A model generated the notes under the pieces. That model was not told where the DNA came from. It saw nothing but the letters and a program-made list of their open reading frames with translations, and did not search any database. Below are positions 1-9,402 of a stretch of DNA of 64,000 bases, one piece after another. The stretch covers positions 1,395,001-1,459,000 of the forward strand of contig NZ_CP049109.1 of assembly GCF_011057975.1 (NCBI RefSeq). The letters are read 5' to 3'. Source of the stretch: Sphingosinithalassobacter tenebrarum. Its GTDB lineage: Bacteria; Pseudomonadota; Alphaproteobacteria; Sphingomonadales; Sphingomonadaceae. Positions within the stretch are counted from its first letter, which is position 1, and every line of letters begins with the position of its first letter. The position numbers and the translations under genes are program-made.

Positions 1-1477
1 AACGGATTCGGTTGTCGGCGATGCGGATTTCCGCGGCGTTGGAGGAAATGAAACGGAACGGCCGATCGGCGGCGCGATTCATGGTGAAGAGATTGTTTTC
101 CGCGATGACTCGGGTCGTTCTGCGATAGTTGAGGTCGCATTCGACATTTTCGAAGCGGTTGCCGCGCAGTTCCAGGCTGGTGAAATAGCTCGGGCGCATC
201 ACGCCGAACAGCGTTTCGCCTTTCCAGCGGAAGTCATTGTCGATCAGCTTTACCGTGATGGCGCCGTCGACCGCGCCGAACCCGGCGCTGCGCATGCCGA
301 ACAGGGCCCGGCCGGTCACCGCGCCGGCCCCCGGCGCGCCCAGCCGCTCATTGATCTTCTCGCCGGTGCCGTCCTGAACGCCGACATTGTTGCGGAACAG
401 AATGTTCTTCGCGGCGAAGAAGGTGGCGAAACAATAGTTTCCGGCATGCTCGACATAATTGTCATAGGCGACGGCGTCGAAACAGCCTTCGAAATCGATG
501 CCGATGTCGCTGATCATGCTGACATGGTTTCGGGCGACGACGATATGCTGGCCGTTATTGCCGTATACGCCGCCATTGGCGTGCGAGATGACATTGTCGG
601 CGGCATAGACGTCGCGCACGCGGCGCAGATGGCGCGGATCGCCGCCTTCGTCGCGCCGTCCGCCGCCGCCCCACCAGCTGATATTGGCGAAACGGCCCAC
701 ATTGTGCGCGGCGGCGACACGGCGCGTGAATTCGAAGCGCGCGATCTGGGACATGTAGCTTTCGCCGTCGACGTCGTTGTCATAGACGAACAGCCCTTCG
801 CAAAGATCGTCGGTGGAGGTCGCTGAAAAGCCGGCGAGCACGGCGGGGTCCTCCTGGATCGTGCCGCGCGCGCGACGATAGAGGCCGAGCCGCTGGCGGG
901 CGTGATGCATGCCCACCAGCCCCATGCGCCGTGCCGAACAGCGCGTTACGCTGACATCGCACAGATTGTAGCCGCGCAGCGCCTTGCCATGCGCGCGCTT
1001 TCCTTCGGGCCGGTCGAAATGGAGATTGTCGAACCGGACGCCGGTCAGGAACCGGGCCGGGTCGTCGCTCTCCGGGTAGGCGCGAAAGAGATCGCGGTCC
1101 CGTTGTTCGCAGCGGATGGTGGGGCGCTCGCCCATTCCGACGATCGTCACGGGCGCGGCGATCCGCAGCTGCCGGGTGATGCGCATGACCGTGGTCCCCG
1201 ATCCCGGGATCAGCAGCACGCGCGCACCCGAAGCGAGCGCCCGTTCCATCGCGTCGCTATCGTCGCTCCTGCCGTCCAGCCTTGCGCCGAAGCGGCGGAT
1301 ATCGGTGCCGTGCGCACCGGCATCAGCTGCGATCCGCGCATAGAGGTCGGCGCGGGTGGGGGCCCATTGCGGCCAGTCGGCGGCCTCGCTCGCGGGAGGC
1401 GCGCGTCGCGAACCGAGCAGCAATGTCACCGCCCCGGCGGCGGGGATCTGCAACAATGAACGGCGGGCAATCGGCAT
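1..1477 (-). CDS. Secreted right-handed beta-helix protein, 3' end cut by window edge
   Basis: The frame is open from an ATG at 1477 to the left edge (492 codons, no stop). The N-terminus MPIARRSLLQIPAAGAVTLLLG resembles a Tat signal (twin Arg, then a hydrophobic stretch). Residues 60-80 contain a pectate-lyase-3-like opening (DIRRFGARLDGRSDDSDAM), the usual first rung of parallel beta-helix polysaccharide lyases and depolymerases. Many short Asn-rich rungs follow (for example LIDNDF, LRGNRFENV, IAENNLF). Such proteins bind or cleave polysaccharides, and this one sits head-to-head with a polymerase gene at the edge of the polysaccharide locus. Substrate and catalytic residues cannot be assigned. 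It could be a lyase, a glycosidase or a non-catalytic helix. Confidence 0.75.
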   Translation of the reverse strand, partial: MPIARRSLLQIPAAGAVTLLLGSRRAPPASEAADWPQWAPTRADLYARIAADAGAHGTDIRRFGARLDGRSDDSDAMERALASGARVLLIPGSGTTVMRITRQLRIAAPVTIVGMGERPTIRCEQRDRDLFRAYPESDDPARFLTGVRFDNLHFDRPEGKRAHGKALRGYNLCDVSVTRCSARRMGLVGMHHARQRLGLYRRARGTIQEDPAVLAGFSATSTDDLCEGLFVYDNDVDGESYMSQIARFEFTRRVAAAHNVGRFANISWWGGGGRRDEGGDPRHLRRVRDVYAADNVISHANGGVYGNNGQHIVVARNHVSMISDIGIDFEGCFDAVAYDNYVEHAGNYCFATFFAAKNILFRNNVGVQDGTGEKINERLGAPGAGAVTGRALFGMRSAGFGAVDGAITVKLIDNDFRWKGETLFGVMRPSYFTSLELRGNRFENVECDLNYRRTTRVIAENNLFTMNRAADRPFRFISSNAAEIRIADNRIR

Positions 1478-1588
1478 CGGACGTTCCTCGTACTTCCTGG
1501 ACGGCTTCCCCGGTTGCACATATGCCGCGCGGGTTGACCTGTTGCCCTGCTATGGCATTGAACCCGCGGGGACAAAAAGGACCGCGTG

Positions 1589-2875
1589 GTGACTCCATCT
1601 CATATGCGAACCGGTACGACGATGGGGGGCGCCCGCCGAAAGCCCGGCAATCTTCTGATTTATACCGGTTTCATCCTGTTGGTACTGTTCAATATCGGCA
1701 TGCCCAAGGGAGGCATCGCCTATGGCGGCAGTCCGCTGACCTTCGGCTATCTGCTGTTCGCCGCGCTCGCGCCTGTCGCGCTGGTCGGGATGGTCGGGCT
1801 GCGCAACATCTCGCCGGTGGCGATCACGCACATGATGTTCGGATTCATCCCGATTGCGGCGCTGGCGATCTTCAAGCTGATGGGCGAGGGCGCGATGTTT
1901 GCGCTGCTCATCTACACGGTGTTGTTCGCGATCCTGCCGGCGCTGATGCTGGTGATCTATGCGCCGTATCTGGAGGCGCTGACCGACGAACAGATCGGCG
2001 TCGCGCTCAAATGGATTTTGCGCTTCGTGGTGGTGTGGGGGATATTCAACTTCATCCTGTTCGCGGTCAGCCGCAACTTCATCGAAATTCCCTATCTGAC
2101 CGTGAATCCGCTCGATTCCGGGGAGATATACTCGAAGAACAACCGACGCGGCTTTCTGATGAAGCTCGTTTCCACGTACAATAACGGCAATATCTACGGC
2201 GTCTGCATGGCGATGCTGGGGCCGATCTATTTCCGGTTCGAAAAGTCGAAATTCTTCATTGCGGCATTCTGCGCCGCGATCATCCTGTCGCTCAGCCGTA
2301 CCGCATGGTTCGCACTGGTGGCGATGACGGCCGGCATGATTCTGGTGGGCCAGCTCAGGCTGGTACGGTGGCAATTCTGGCTCGGCGGGCTGGCGGTGAT
2401 CGCGCTGATCATAATCCTGCTGCCGATGATGGGGTGGACCACCGAACGCATCTACGATGCGCAGCTCGGCGGCCGGATGTTGCAGTGGGAACAGCTCGAA
2501 TTCACGCTGTTCGGCGGTGACGACGTACGGATCAGCGAAGTGCTCTATGCCGGCATCTTCCAGAGTTTCGGGATGCTCGGTTCGATCACCGCGCTGGTCG
2601 CACTGTTCTTTCCGGTCGGGTTCGGCGTGATGAATCTGGCGCGGCTTTCGCCATTGCGGCGCTCGGCGCTGGTCGGGGTCGTCGCCTATCTGCTCGCCGC
2701 GGCATCCGACGCGGCTTTCATTTATCCGCCGGTGATGCTGATCTTCCTGTTCGTTACCGTGATGGTCTATCGCCGCGGCTATGTCGGCGCCGCATCGCCC
2801 GCGCGCGCCGATGTGCCGCGCCTTCCGCATTATGGCCCGGTTCCGCTGTCGCAGGCCGCGGGACTGGTCCGCTGA
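1589..2875 (+). CDS. O-antigen polymerase/ligase-like membrane protein (Wzy-like)
   Basis: A polytopic membrane protein of about 428 residues with roughly ten hydrophobic segments. A large loop between late helices (about residues 275-320) holds an Arg/Glu-rich stretch (WTTERIYDAQLGGRMLQWEQ), as in Wzy polymerases and O-antigen ligases. Family members join or polymerise lipid-linked glycans at the periplasmic face of the inner membrane. The start is ambiguous: GTG 1586 and GTG 1589 are adjacent, and the AAGGA at 1577-1581 is better spaced for 1589. ATG 1604 is also possible. The next gene follows after 5 nt, suggesting one transcript. Polymerase is inferred from context; ligase is the alternative. 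Confidence 0.75.
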   Translation: MTPSHMRTGTTMGGARRKPGNLLIYTGFILLVLFNIGMPKGGIAYGGSPLTFGYLLFAALAPVALVGMVGLRNISPVAITHMMFGFIPIAALAIFKLMGEGAMFALLIYTVLFAILPALMLVIYAPYLEALTDEQIGVALKWILRFVVVWGIFNFILFAVSRNFIEIPYLTVNPLDSGEIYSKNNRRGFLMKLVSTYNNGNIYGVCMAMLGPIYFRFEKSKFFIAAFCAAIILSLSRTAWFALVAMTAGMILVGQLRLVRWQFWLGGLAVIALIIILLPMMGWTTERIYDAQLGGRMLQWEQLEFTLFGGDDVRISEVLYAGIFQSFGMLGSITALVALFFPVGFGVMNLARLSPLRRSALVGVVAYLLAAASDAAFIYPPVMLIFLFVTVMVYRRGYVGAASPARADVPRLPHYGPVPLSQAAGLVR

Positions 2876-2880
2876 GCGTC

Positions 2881-4008
2881 ATGGGGAAGCTGCGCTCGCT
2901 GTTCTCGCTCAAGCCCGAATCGCCCGACCTGCTCCATCTCGACATGTTGCGGGTGGCTGCTTGCTACTTCATCGTGCTGGTGCATTTCCGCATAAATTTC
3001 CTGTCCTTCACCGATCGGCCGCAACGGCTGTTCGACATTATCGAAGGCTTCTCGGTATCCGTTGACCTGTTCTTCGTGGTCTCCGGCTTCGTGATCGCTT
3101 GGGTCTATCGCGCGCGACTGGATACTCCCGGCAAATACGCCAACTTCATGCGAAAGCGCGTCGCGCGCCTCATCCCGCTGCACTGGGCGACATTGCTCTT
3201 TTTCGTGCTGGTCGGACTGATCACGTCGGTTACCGATTTCGAGCCGGGAAAGGCCGTCAAATATGACTGGAGCTGCCTGGTCCCCAATGCACTGCTGATC
3301 CAGAGCTGGGGCGTGTGCGGCGGCCCGTCGTTCAATACGGTGAGCTGGTCGATCAGCGCGGAGATGTTCCTCTATTTCATTTACCCGCTGCTGTTCTTCG
3401 TCGTGACGCGTACCCCGCTCGCCTATGCCGCCGGGCTGGTCGCCCTGCTGGCCTATCTCTATCTTGGCGGGCTGGAGCCTTTCTGGGTCGAGCGCACTCA
3501 TGAATTGGGTGTGCTTCGCGCCGTTCCGGGCTTCGCACTCGGCGTGTTCCTCTTCCACTATCGCGAGCGACTGGCGGTCATTCCGGCGTCTTCGGCGCTG
3601 ATGGTCGCGGCGATGCTGCTTTTCCTGACCGGCGTGTTTCTGGAATGGCACAAGGGCGTGCTGGTGCTGATCGCCTATTCTGTGGCGCTGTTCGGGGCGG
3701 CGGCCGACATGCGGGGCTATGTGCCGCGCTGGGTGCGGTTGCTGGCGCCGGCGGGACGACTTACTTATTCGCTCTACCTGCTGCACCCGATCGTCCAGAC
3801 GGTGTTTCTCAACGTCATCGGCCGGAAGCTGCTGGGCCTCGAAGGCGTGATGCTCACCGCCTGGACGCTGGTCGGCTTTGGGGTCGCCGGGGTGCTGAGC
3901 ATCCTCTCGCTCAAGCTGTTCGAAGAGCCGATGCGCAGGTGGCTGGCGGGAAGCAGGAGCCCGCGGTCGCCAAAGGCCGACCCGCGCGACGAGCGTTTCT
4001 CGATCTGA
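2881..4008 (+). CDS. Acyltransferase 3 family membrane protein (OafA/ExoZ-like)
   Basis: 375 residues with about ten membrane segments. It has the acyltransferase-3 layout: an N-terminal LHLDMLRVAACYFIVLVHF with the early His, then VDLFFVVSGFVIAW, then an Arg-rich RKRVARLIPLHW cytoplasmic motif, and a late LTYSLYLLHPIVQ. These enzymes move acetyl or other acyl groups onto surface sugars across the inner membrane. It begins 5 nt after the polymerase-like gene, so the two are probably co-translated. The last 20 residues form a basic, Pro/Ser-rich tail. The substrate is unknown; O-acetylation of the local polysaccharide is the natural inference. Confidence 0.88.
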   Translation: MGKLRSLFSLKPESPDLLHLDMLRVAACYFIVLVHFRINFLSFTDRPQRLFDIIEGFSVSVDLFFVVSGFVIAWVYRARLDTPGKYANFMRKRVARLIPLHWATLLFFVLVGLITSVTDFEPGKAVKYDWSCLVPNALLIQSWGVCGGPSFNTVSWSISAEMFLYFIYPLLFFVVTRTPLAYAAGLVALLAYLYLGGLEPFWVERTHELGVLRAVPGFALGVFLFHYRERLAVIPASSALMVAAMLLFLTGVFLEWHKGVLVLIAYSVALFGAAADMRGYVPRWVRLLAPAGRLTYSLYLLHPIVQTVFLNVIGRKLLGLEGVMLTAWTLVGFGVAGVLSILSLKLFEEPMRRWLAGSRSPRSPKADPRDERFSI

Positions 4009-4024
4009 GTGCCAATCCGGTCGG

Positions 4025-5119
4025 TCAGGAGGGCTTTGCCGGTTCGGCCGGCGGAACGTGCGGCGGCGCCGTCGGATCGGCCGGCGTCGTCCTGCGTCTG
4101 CGCCGGAACAGGCGGAGCAGCGGGCGTTCGACGAAATGATAGGCCAGCGCGCTCGCGGCCAGCGTAGCCAGCGCGAGGATCACGAAGCTGATCTCGGCAC
4201 CGAGCAGCGGGGCGATCCCGCTCGCCATCATCAGCTTGGTCGCGACCGACAGGATCGGTGTGTGGACGAGGTAGATGCTGTAGGAGGCATTGCCGAGGAA
4301 CAATAGCGGCTTGCCGACCGATATCGGCCGTTCGCGCTCAAGCAGCACCAGCCCCGCGACGATCGCGAAACTGCCGAAGGAAAAGAGGAAGCGCGATTCC
4401 GGCGGCGCCATCCTGAAGACGACCAGTAGCCAGCCGATCGCGAATGCCGCGATCCCGGCGGGCAGGAACCAGCGCGCGCCGAACGGCCCCGATCGGCGGG
4501 CCAGCAGGAACACCGCCATGCCGAGCAGGAAATTGAGGTTGAACAGACTGCCGAGCACCCCGACGAAATCCTGATGCTGCTCGAAGGGGATCGACAGGCC
4601 GAGCGGATAGGAAAGCGCGACGAAGCCCATCCACAGCGCGAACGCCGCCATGCCCAGCGTGCGATGCGCGATCAGCAGCGCGAAAAAGGCATAGAACAGC
4701 ACTTCGTGATAGAGCGACCAGGCCACCGACAGGGGCGGGGGAGCGCCGGTCGTGCGCACCAGGCTGAACGCATTGAACAGGTAGTTGGGATCGGGTGCGG
4801 CCGGGAATTCGCCGAATCCCAGCATCATCAGTGCGATGACGCCGATCAGATAGAACCAGTAGGGCGGATAGACGCGCGACCAGCGGCGGAATGCATAGGT
4901 GCCGATGCGATCGGGGCGGCCGATATCGGCATGATGGGCGTGCAGGATGATGAAGCCGCTCAGGACGAAGAAGATGTCCACTCCGACATAGCCGGCCGAA
5001 AAGGCGCTCCCGAAGGGCGCGGTGCCCAGATATTCCGCCTTTGCGAGGATAAGGTGCGTATGAAACAGCAGGACGAGGATCGCCGCCGCCGCGCGCAAGG
5101 CCTGTATCGACTGAAGCAT
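4025..5119 (-). CDS. Second acyltransferase 3 family membrane protein
   Basis: 364 residues, same family as the convergent neighbour. The N-terminus is LQSIQALRAAAAILVLLFHTH, followed by GYVGVDIFFVLSGFIILHAHH, an Arg/Tyr motif (RRWSRVYPPYWFY) and SYSIYLVHTPILSV. A Pro/Ala-rich tail (last about 25 residues) follows an RRRRR cluster. A GGGGGA ribosome binding site lies 5 nt before ATG 5119. It is clearly diverged from the 2881-4008 gene, so the two are not a recent duplication. Two acyltransferases in one locus suggest two different acyl decorations or two acceptor positions. Confidence 0.88.
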   Translation of the reverse strand: MLQSIQALRAAAAILVLLFHTHLILAKAEYLGTAPFGSAFSAGYVGVDIFFVLSGFIILHAHHADIGRPDRIGTYAFRRWSRVYPPYWFYLIGVIALMMLGFGEFPAAPDPNYLFNAFSLVRTTGAPPPLSVAWSLYHEVLFYAFFALLIAHRTLGMAAFALWMGFVALSYPLGLSIPFEQHQDFVGVLGSLFNLNFLLGMAVFLLARRSGPFGARWFLPAGIAAFAIGWLLVVFRMAPPESRFLFSFGSFAIVAGLVLLERERPISVGKPLLFLGNASYSIYLVHTPILSVATKLMMASGIAPLLGAEISFVILALATLAASALAYHFVERPLLRLFRRRRRTTPADPTAPPHVPPAEPAKPS

Positions 5120-5312
5120 ATCCGTCCCCCACCGGCGTCATGCGCTGCGCCGCGCGCCTCGTCTATCGCGTTCGCACGGCTTTCTCCAGCGGCGAACCGT
5201 GCCATCGAAGCGCTGGCTATACCGGCAGGATGCTGATAAACCTCCGCAACCTATAGAGATTGCGAACGCTGTCGTTCCGCGCGCGCCGGAGCAGGCGAAG
5301 AGGGAGTTGAGC

Positions 5313-6197
5313 ATGAGTGTCAAGGTGATCGCCGAGGTTGGCTGCAACCACAAGGGCGACATGGAAATCGCGAAGGAAATGATCCGTGTCGCGGCGATCT
5401 ATGCCAAGGCGGACGTCGTCAAGTTCCAGAAGCGGAACAATCGCGAACTTCTTACCGAAGCGCAGTATAACGCGCCGCACCCCAATCCGGTCAATTCCTA
5501 TGGCGACACCTATGGCGCCCATCGCGAGTATCTGGAATTCTCGGTCGATCAGCACCGCGAGCTGATGGAGGAGTGCGAAAAGAACGGGATCGAATATTCG
5601 ACTTCGACCTGGGACGTCACGTCCGCGCGCGAAATCGCCTCGCTCAAGCCGTCTCTGATCAAGGTGCCGTCGGCCTGCAACCTCCATTTCGAAATGCTCG
5701 AAGTGCTTGCCGACGAATATGAAGGCGAAGTCCACCTCTCGCTCGGCATGACGACCAAGGAAGAGGAAGAGAAGATCGTCCAGTTCTTCGTCGACAAGGG
5801 GCGTGCCAAGGAACTGGTCCTCTATGCCTGCACCTCGGGCTATCCGGTGGCGTTCGACGAGCTGTGCCTGCTCGAAATCACCCGCCTGAAGGAAAAATTC
5901 GGCGACACGGTGAAGTCGATCGCCTTTTCGGGCCATCATCTCGGCATCGCCGCCGATATGGCGGCGATCGCGCTCGGCGCGAGCTGGGTGGAGCGTCATT
6001 TCACGCTCGACCGTACCTGGAAGGGAACCGATCACGCTGCCTCGCTCGAACCCGATGGCCTGCGCCGCCTGTGCCGCGATGCCAAGGCCGTGTCGAACTC
6101 GCTTACCTACAAGCAGGACGATATCCTCGAGATCGAGAAGGCGCAGCGCGACAAGCTGAAATGGCGCCCCAAGCCCAAGGCGGCGAGCGCGGCCTGA
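5313..6197 (+). CDS. NeuB-family nonulosonic acid synthase lacking the SAF domain
   Basis: 294 residues in the sialic-acid-synthase TIM-barrel family, which condenses phosphoenolpyruvate with ManNAc, ManNAc-6-P or a related sugar. Family marks visible are EVGCNHKGD near residue 8, VVKFQKR, LSLGMTT, AFSGHHLGIAADMAA and WVERHFTLDR followed by GTDHAASLEPDGL. The start is ATG 5313 after AGGGAG at 5301-5306; an in-frame upstream extension exists but has no support. The protein ends soon after the barrel and lacks the roughly 60-residue C-terminal SAF/antifreeze-like domain of classical NeuB. A NeuA-phosphatase fusion and a sialyltransferase-like gene lie 11 kb away in the same locus. The exact sugar product (Neu5Ac, KDN or a diamino analogue) cannot be read. 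Confidence 0.85.
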   Translation: MSVKVIAEVGCNHKGDMEIAKEMIRVAAIYAKADVVKFQKRNNRELLTEAQYNAPHPNPVNSYGDTYGAHREYLEFSVDQHRELMEECEKNGIEYSTSTWDVTSAREIASLKPSLIKVPSACNLHFEMLEVLADEYEGEVHLSLGMTTKEEEEKIVQFFVDKGRAKELVLYACTSGYPVAFDELCLLEITRLKEKFGDTVKSIAFSGHHLGIAADMAAIALGASWVERHFTLDRTWKGTDHAASLEPDGLRRLCRDAKAVSNSLTYKQDDILEIEKAQRDKLKWRPKPKAASAA

Positions 6198-6290
6198 TTT
6201 TCTTTCGCCGACGCGGCATCGGCGCCGTCCGCGCGTGCGGATGGCGTCGATGATCGGCACGGCTTCACGACGATTGGGCTTGCGACGGCG

Positions 6291-7586
6291 ATGCGCCTGA
6301 CCTTTCTGGCGGACAATTCGACATCGCCCAATTGGGGATGCCGGGCCACCAGCTTCGCATTGCGGGAATTGCTTTCGACGCGGCATGAAATTGTCGCGAC
6401 GATCGATCGTGCGCTGCTGAGCGCACCGTTCACGTCCGATGCGCGCATATCGGGCGAGGCGCATTGGAATCTCGTGCGCAGGCTCCGGCGCAAGCGGCTG
6501 CGCGCTCTGCCGCTGGTGGGGCCGGCGGCATTCGGCGCGATCGACGCGATCGGCGCCTTTCACGCGCCGTCCCACGATATTGCCGCCGATGCCGAACTGT
6601 TGTGGGAGAAGCGCGATGTCTCGCCCAAGGCGTCGCGCATCGTCGCCGCGCTTGATCCGTGCGACGCCGTAGTGGTCAATGCGGAAGGGGAGACGATCTT
6701 CTCCACGCCGGAACGCCCCACCTTGCTTCAGACGCTGGCGATCTGCGCGCTGGCGAAGCGGATGGGCAAGCGCGTCTACTGGCTCAACGGCATGGTTTCG
6801 GGGGGACCGGACGGCGGCATTAACCAGACGACGCTGGCCGCTTTCCGCGCGGTTATGGCGGATGCGACCTTCTCGGTGCGCGATCCCCGCTCCGCCGATC
6901 TGGCAGCGGAGATCCTGCCCGAGTTCGAAACGCCCTATTATCCCGACGCGCTGTTCGGATGGTCGCATCATTTCGCCGACATCGCCACGGCGCCCTATGA
7001 CGCTTCGCGGCTGCGCGCCTGGTTCGATCGCACCGGCACGGCCATGCCCGCATCCGTCCGCGCGCCCTATATGATCCTGTCGGGCAGTTCGCTGTCGGCG
7101 CGTGACCCGGCGCGGGCGGCGGACTGCTACACGGCACTGGCGCAGGCGTTACGCGTGCTGGGGGTGCCGATCCTGCTGGTCGAAACCTGTATCGGCGACG
7201 TGTTCCTGCGCGATGTCGCGAAGCGCACCGGGCTGCCGCTGGTCGACGTGAACGCGCCGATCATGGCGGGCGCCGCGCTGATGGCCAATGCGCGACTGTT
7301 CGTCAGCGGGCGCTGGCATCCGGGCATCATGGCCGCTCTGGGTGGCACGCCGTCGGTGTTCATGGGATCGAATTCGCACAAGACCTTCAGCCTCCAGACA
7401 ATGCTCGGCTATGCCGATCCGGTCGAGTATGACGCCTTTCCCTCCGATGCCGATATTGCGGGCATCGTTGCACGCTCGCGGCAATGGCTGGAGCACGGTA
7501 CGGCGATGCGCGGGGAAATCGCCGGGACCGCAGCGAGGCTGGCGGAAAAGGTCCCCGGACTGCTTTCGCGCTTCGAAACGGCTTGA
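6291..7586 (+). CDS. Polysaccharide pyruvyl transferase family protein (1)
   Basis: 431 residues. The N-terminus MRLTFLADNSTSPNWGCRAT and the segments VVVNAEGET, KRVYWLNGMVSG, FSVRDPRSADL and LFVSGRWHPGIMAAL follow the CsaB/WcaK pyruvyltransferase pattern, including the conserved R-H near the C-terminus. Enzymes of this family move pyruvate from phosphoenolpyruvate onto polysaccharide sugars to make acidic ketals; some members have other roles. A 93-nt gap separates it from the NeuB-family gene. A second family member lies at 10767-11930, on the other side of the ABC exporter. Confidence 0.82.
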   Translation: MRLTFLADNSTSPNWGCRATSFALRELLSTRHEIVATIDRALLSAPFTSDARISGEAHWNLVRRLRRKRLRALPLVGPAAFGAIDAIGAFHAPSHDIAADAELLWEKRDVSPKASRIVAALDPCDAVVVNAEGETIFSTPERPTLLQTLAICALAKRMGKRVYWLNGMVSGGPDGGINQTTLAAFRAVMADATFSVRDPRSADLAAEILPEFETPYYPDALFGWSHHFADIATAPYDASRLRAWFDRTGTAMPASVRAPYMILSGSSLSARDPARAADCYTALAQALRVLGVPILLVETCIGDVFLRDVAKRTGLPLVDVNAPIMAGAALMANARLFVSGRWHPGIMAALGGTPSVFMGSNSHKTFSLQTMLGYADPVEYDAFPSDADIAGIVARSRQWLEHGTAMRGEIAGTAARLAEKVPGLLSRFETA

Positions 7587-7653
7587 CCATGCGCGCGGCG
7601 ATGTGCAGCCCGATTGCGAACGTCTGGCCGGGTTGGGGGCCACAGGGGCAGGA

Positions 7654-9381
7654 ATGACAGCAGCGAAACGTCCGGCACGGGTGGCCGCCGCGCCCGAAGT
7701 GATCCGCAACGGACTGATGGTGATCGGGCCCGATCGTCCGCGGCTGATCGCCTCGGCGCTGCTGGCGCTGCTTGTCGGCATCGTCGAGACCGGCATTCTC
7801 TACATCATCGCAGCGATCGCGATCGCCATGTCGGGCGGTGGCGCGGTCCGGCTCGGTCCCGCCGGCATGGGATTTGAGGTATCGATCGCCACTGCCTGTC
7901 ATATCGGCTTGGCGGTTGTGGTGGTGCTGCTCGCGCTGTCCTTTCCGCTGGCGAAGCTGCTCGCCTCGCTCAGCTCGCGGGCGATGGTGCGGCTGCGCGG
8001 GCGGATGCTGCGCGCCTATCTGTCGGCCTCGCTGCACTATCGCGACACGCATCGCGAAGGGCTGCTGCAGCAGCTGATCGGCGAATATGCGATGCGTGCG
8101 GAAAATTCGGTGCAGCAGCTCGCGCTTGCACTGGTTACCATCTGCATGTTCGCGGCGGTGCTGGCCGGGGCGATCATCAGTTCGCCGGTAATCGCATTGG
8201 GCATGGTCGGCGGGCTGGCGCTCTGCGGCGCGCTGCTGTTCCCGATCATCCGCCGGATGCGGCAGGATGCGACCAAGCCGATCCTCACCAATCGCGAAGT
8301 GGTCGGGCGCGTGGCGCAGGCGACGCGCACCTCTCAGGAAATATCCGCCTTCCACGTCGCCCGCCCGGTGATCGACATGCTGGCACGCGACATCGCCATT
8401 GCCGCCGAGGCGATGCGCAAGCTGCGGTTCGAAGGCCGACTCGTCCCCAGTCTTTTTCAATATGGCGCGATCGGCATCGTCCTGTTGCTGGTGCTCGTTC
8501 TTTCCGGTTCGGGCACGGGGCATCTGGAGGGGCTGGCGCCGCTTGCACTGTTGCTGGTGCGTGCGCTGACCTATGTGCGGCAACTGCAGCGCGCGATGCA
8601 TGTCGCGCGCGAAATGGCGCCCTATATCACGTCGATCGAAGAAGAAGTCAGCGCGCTTGAAGAAAATGCCTGGCCCGAGGGCGATCGCGAAATTGCCGAC
8701 TTCCGCGAACTGCGCTTCGATCATGTCGATTATGCCTACAAGCCCGGCGAGCGCGTGCTGAAGGATGTGAGCTTCGCCATCCGCCAGGGCGAGATGGTGG
8801 GCATCGTCGGCCCCTCGGGCAGCGGGAAGAGCACGCTGAGCGGGCTTATCCTGCGCCTGCGCAGCGCCGCTTCGGGAACGATCGCCGTCGATGATGTGCC
8901 GCTCGAGCGCGCGACGGCGGAAAGCTGGGCGCGACTGTCGGCTTTCGTGCCGCAGGACAGCCATCTGATCTACGGCACTGTCTATCAGAATATTCGCTTC
9001 TTCCGCGACGGATATGATGACGAGACGGTGATCGCCGCCGCCAAAGGGGCGCATCTGCATGACGAGATCATGCGGCTTCCCGAAGGCTATGACACGCTGA
9101 TCGGGCCGGGTGCGCGCGGGCTTTCGGGCGGTCAGCGTCAGCGTCTCGCCATTGCGCGCGCGCTGCTCGCCCGGCCGAAGTTGATCGTGATGGACGAGCC
9201 GACCAGCGCGCTCGACAGGAATTCCGAACTGATGGTCGGCCAGACGCTGGAAGAACTGAAAGGGCATACGACGATCGTGCTGATCGCGCATCGCCCGGCG
9301 ACGCTCGGCATCTGCGACCGAATCTTCCGCGTCGAGCACGGCGTGCTTACCGAAACTCCGGTGTCGCAGCATGTCGCCTGA
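7654..9381 (+). CDS. ABC exporter half-transporter (membrane domain plus ATPase)
   Basis: 575 residues. The first about 330 carry six membrane segments; the remainder is an ABC ATPase with Walker A GPSGSGKST (about 386-394), signature LSGGQRQRL (about 490), Walker B LIVMDEPTSALD and a late H-switch (IAHRP). This is the MsbA/PglK type, which flips lipid-linked glycans or exports lipids. Start ATG 7654 follows GGGGCAGG; a much longer in-frame extension overlaps the pyruvyl transferase gene and was rejected. No Wzx flippase is visible in the locus, so this protein is the best candidate for carrying the lipid-linked repeat unit across the inner membrane. That role is inferred from position. Confidence 0.9.
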   Translation: MTAAKRPARVAAAPEVIRNGLMVIGPDRPRLIASALLALLVGIVETGILYIIAAIAIAMSGGGAVRLGPAGMGFEVSIATACHIGLAVVVVLLALSFPLAKLLASLSSRAMVRLRGRMLRAYLSASLHYRDTHREGLLQQLIGEYAMRAENSVQQLALALVTICMFAAVLAGAIISSPVIALGMVGGLALCGALLFPIIRRMRQDATKPILTNREVVGRVAQATRTSQEISAFHVARPVIDMLARDIAIAAEAMRKLRFEGRLVPSLFQYGAIGIVLLLVLVLSGSGTGHLEGLAPLALLLVRALTYVRQLQRAMHVAREMAPYITSIEEEVSALEENAWPEGDREIADFRELRFDHVDYAYKPGERVLKDVSFAIRQGEMVGIVGPSGSGKSTLSGLILRLRSAASGTIAVDDVPLERATAESWARLSAFVPQDSHLIYGTVYQNIRFFRDGYDDETVIAAAKGAHLHDEIMRLPEGYDTLIGPGARGLSGGQRQRLAIARALLARPKLIVMDEPTSALDRNSELMVGQTLEELKGHTTIVLIAHRPATLGICDRIFRVEHGVLTETPVSQHVA

Positions 9382-9402
9382 GCCAATGGGCGGGAGCGCC
9401 GG

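Noticed and set aside
4025..5119. Possible duplication of the neighbouring acyltransferase gene
   Set aside because: Shared family motifs only; the sequences are too diverged for a recent duplication.
7288..7653. Long N-terminal extension of the ABC transporter
   Set aside because: It lies wholly in the preceding pyruvyl transferase gene in another frame; ATG 7654 has a proper ribosome site.
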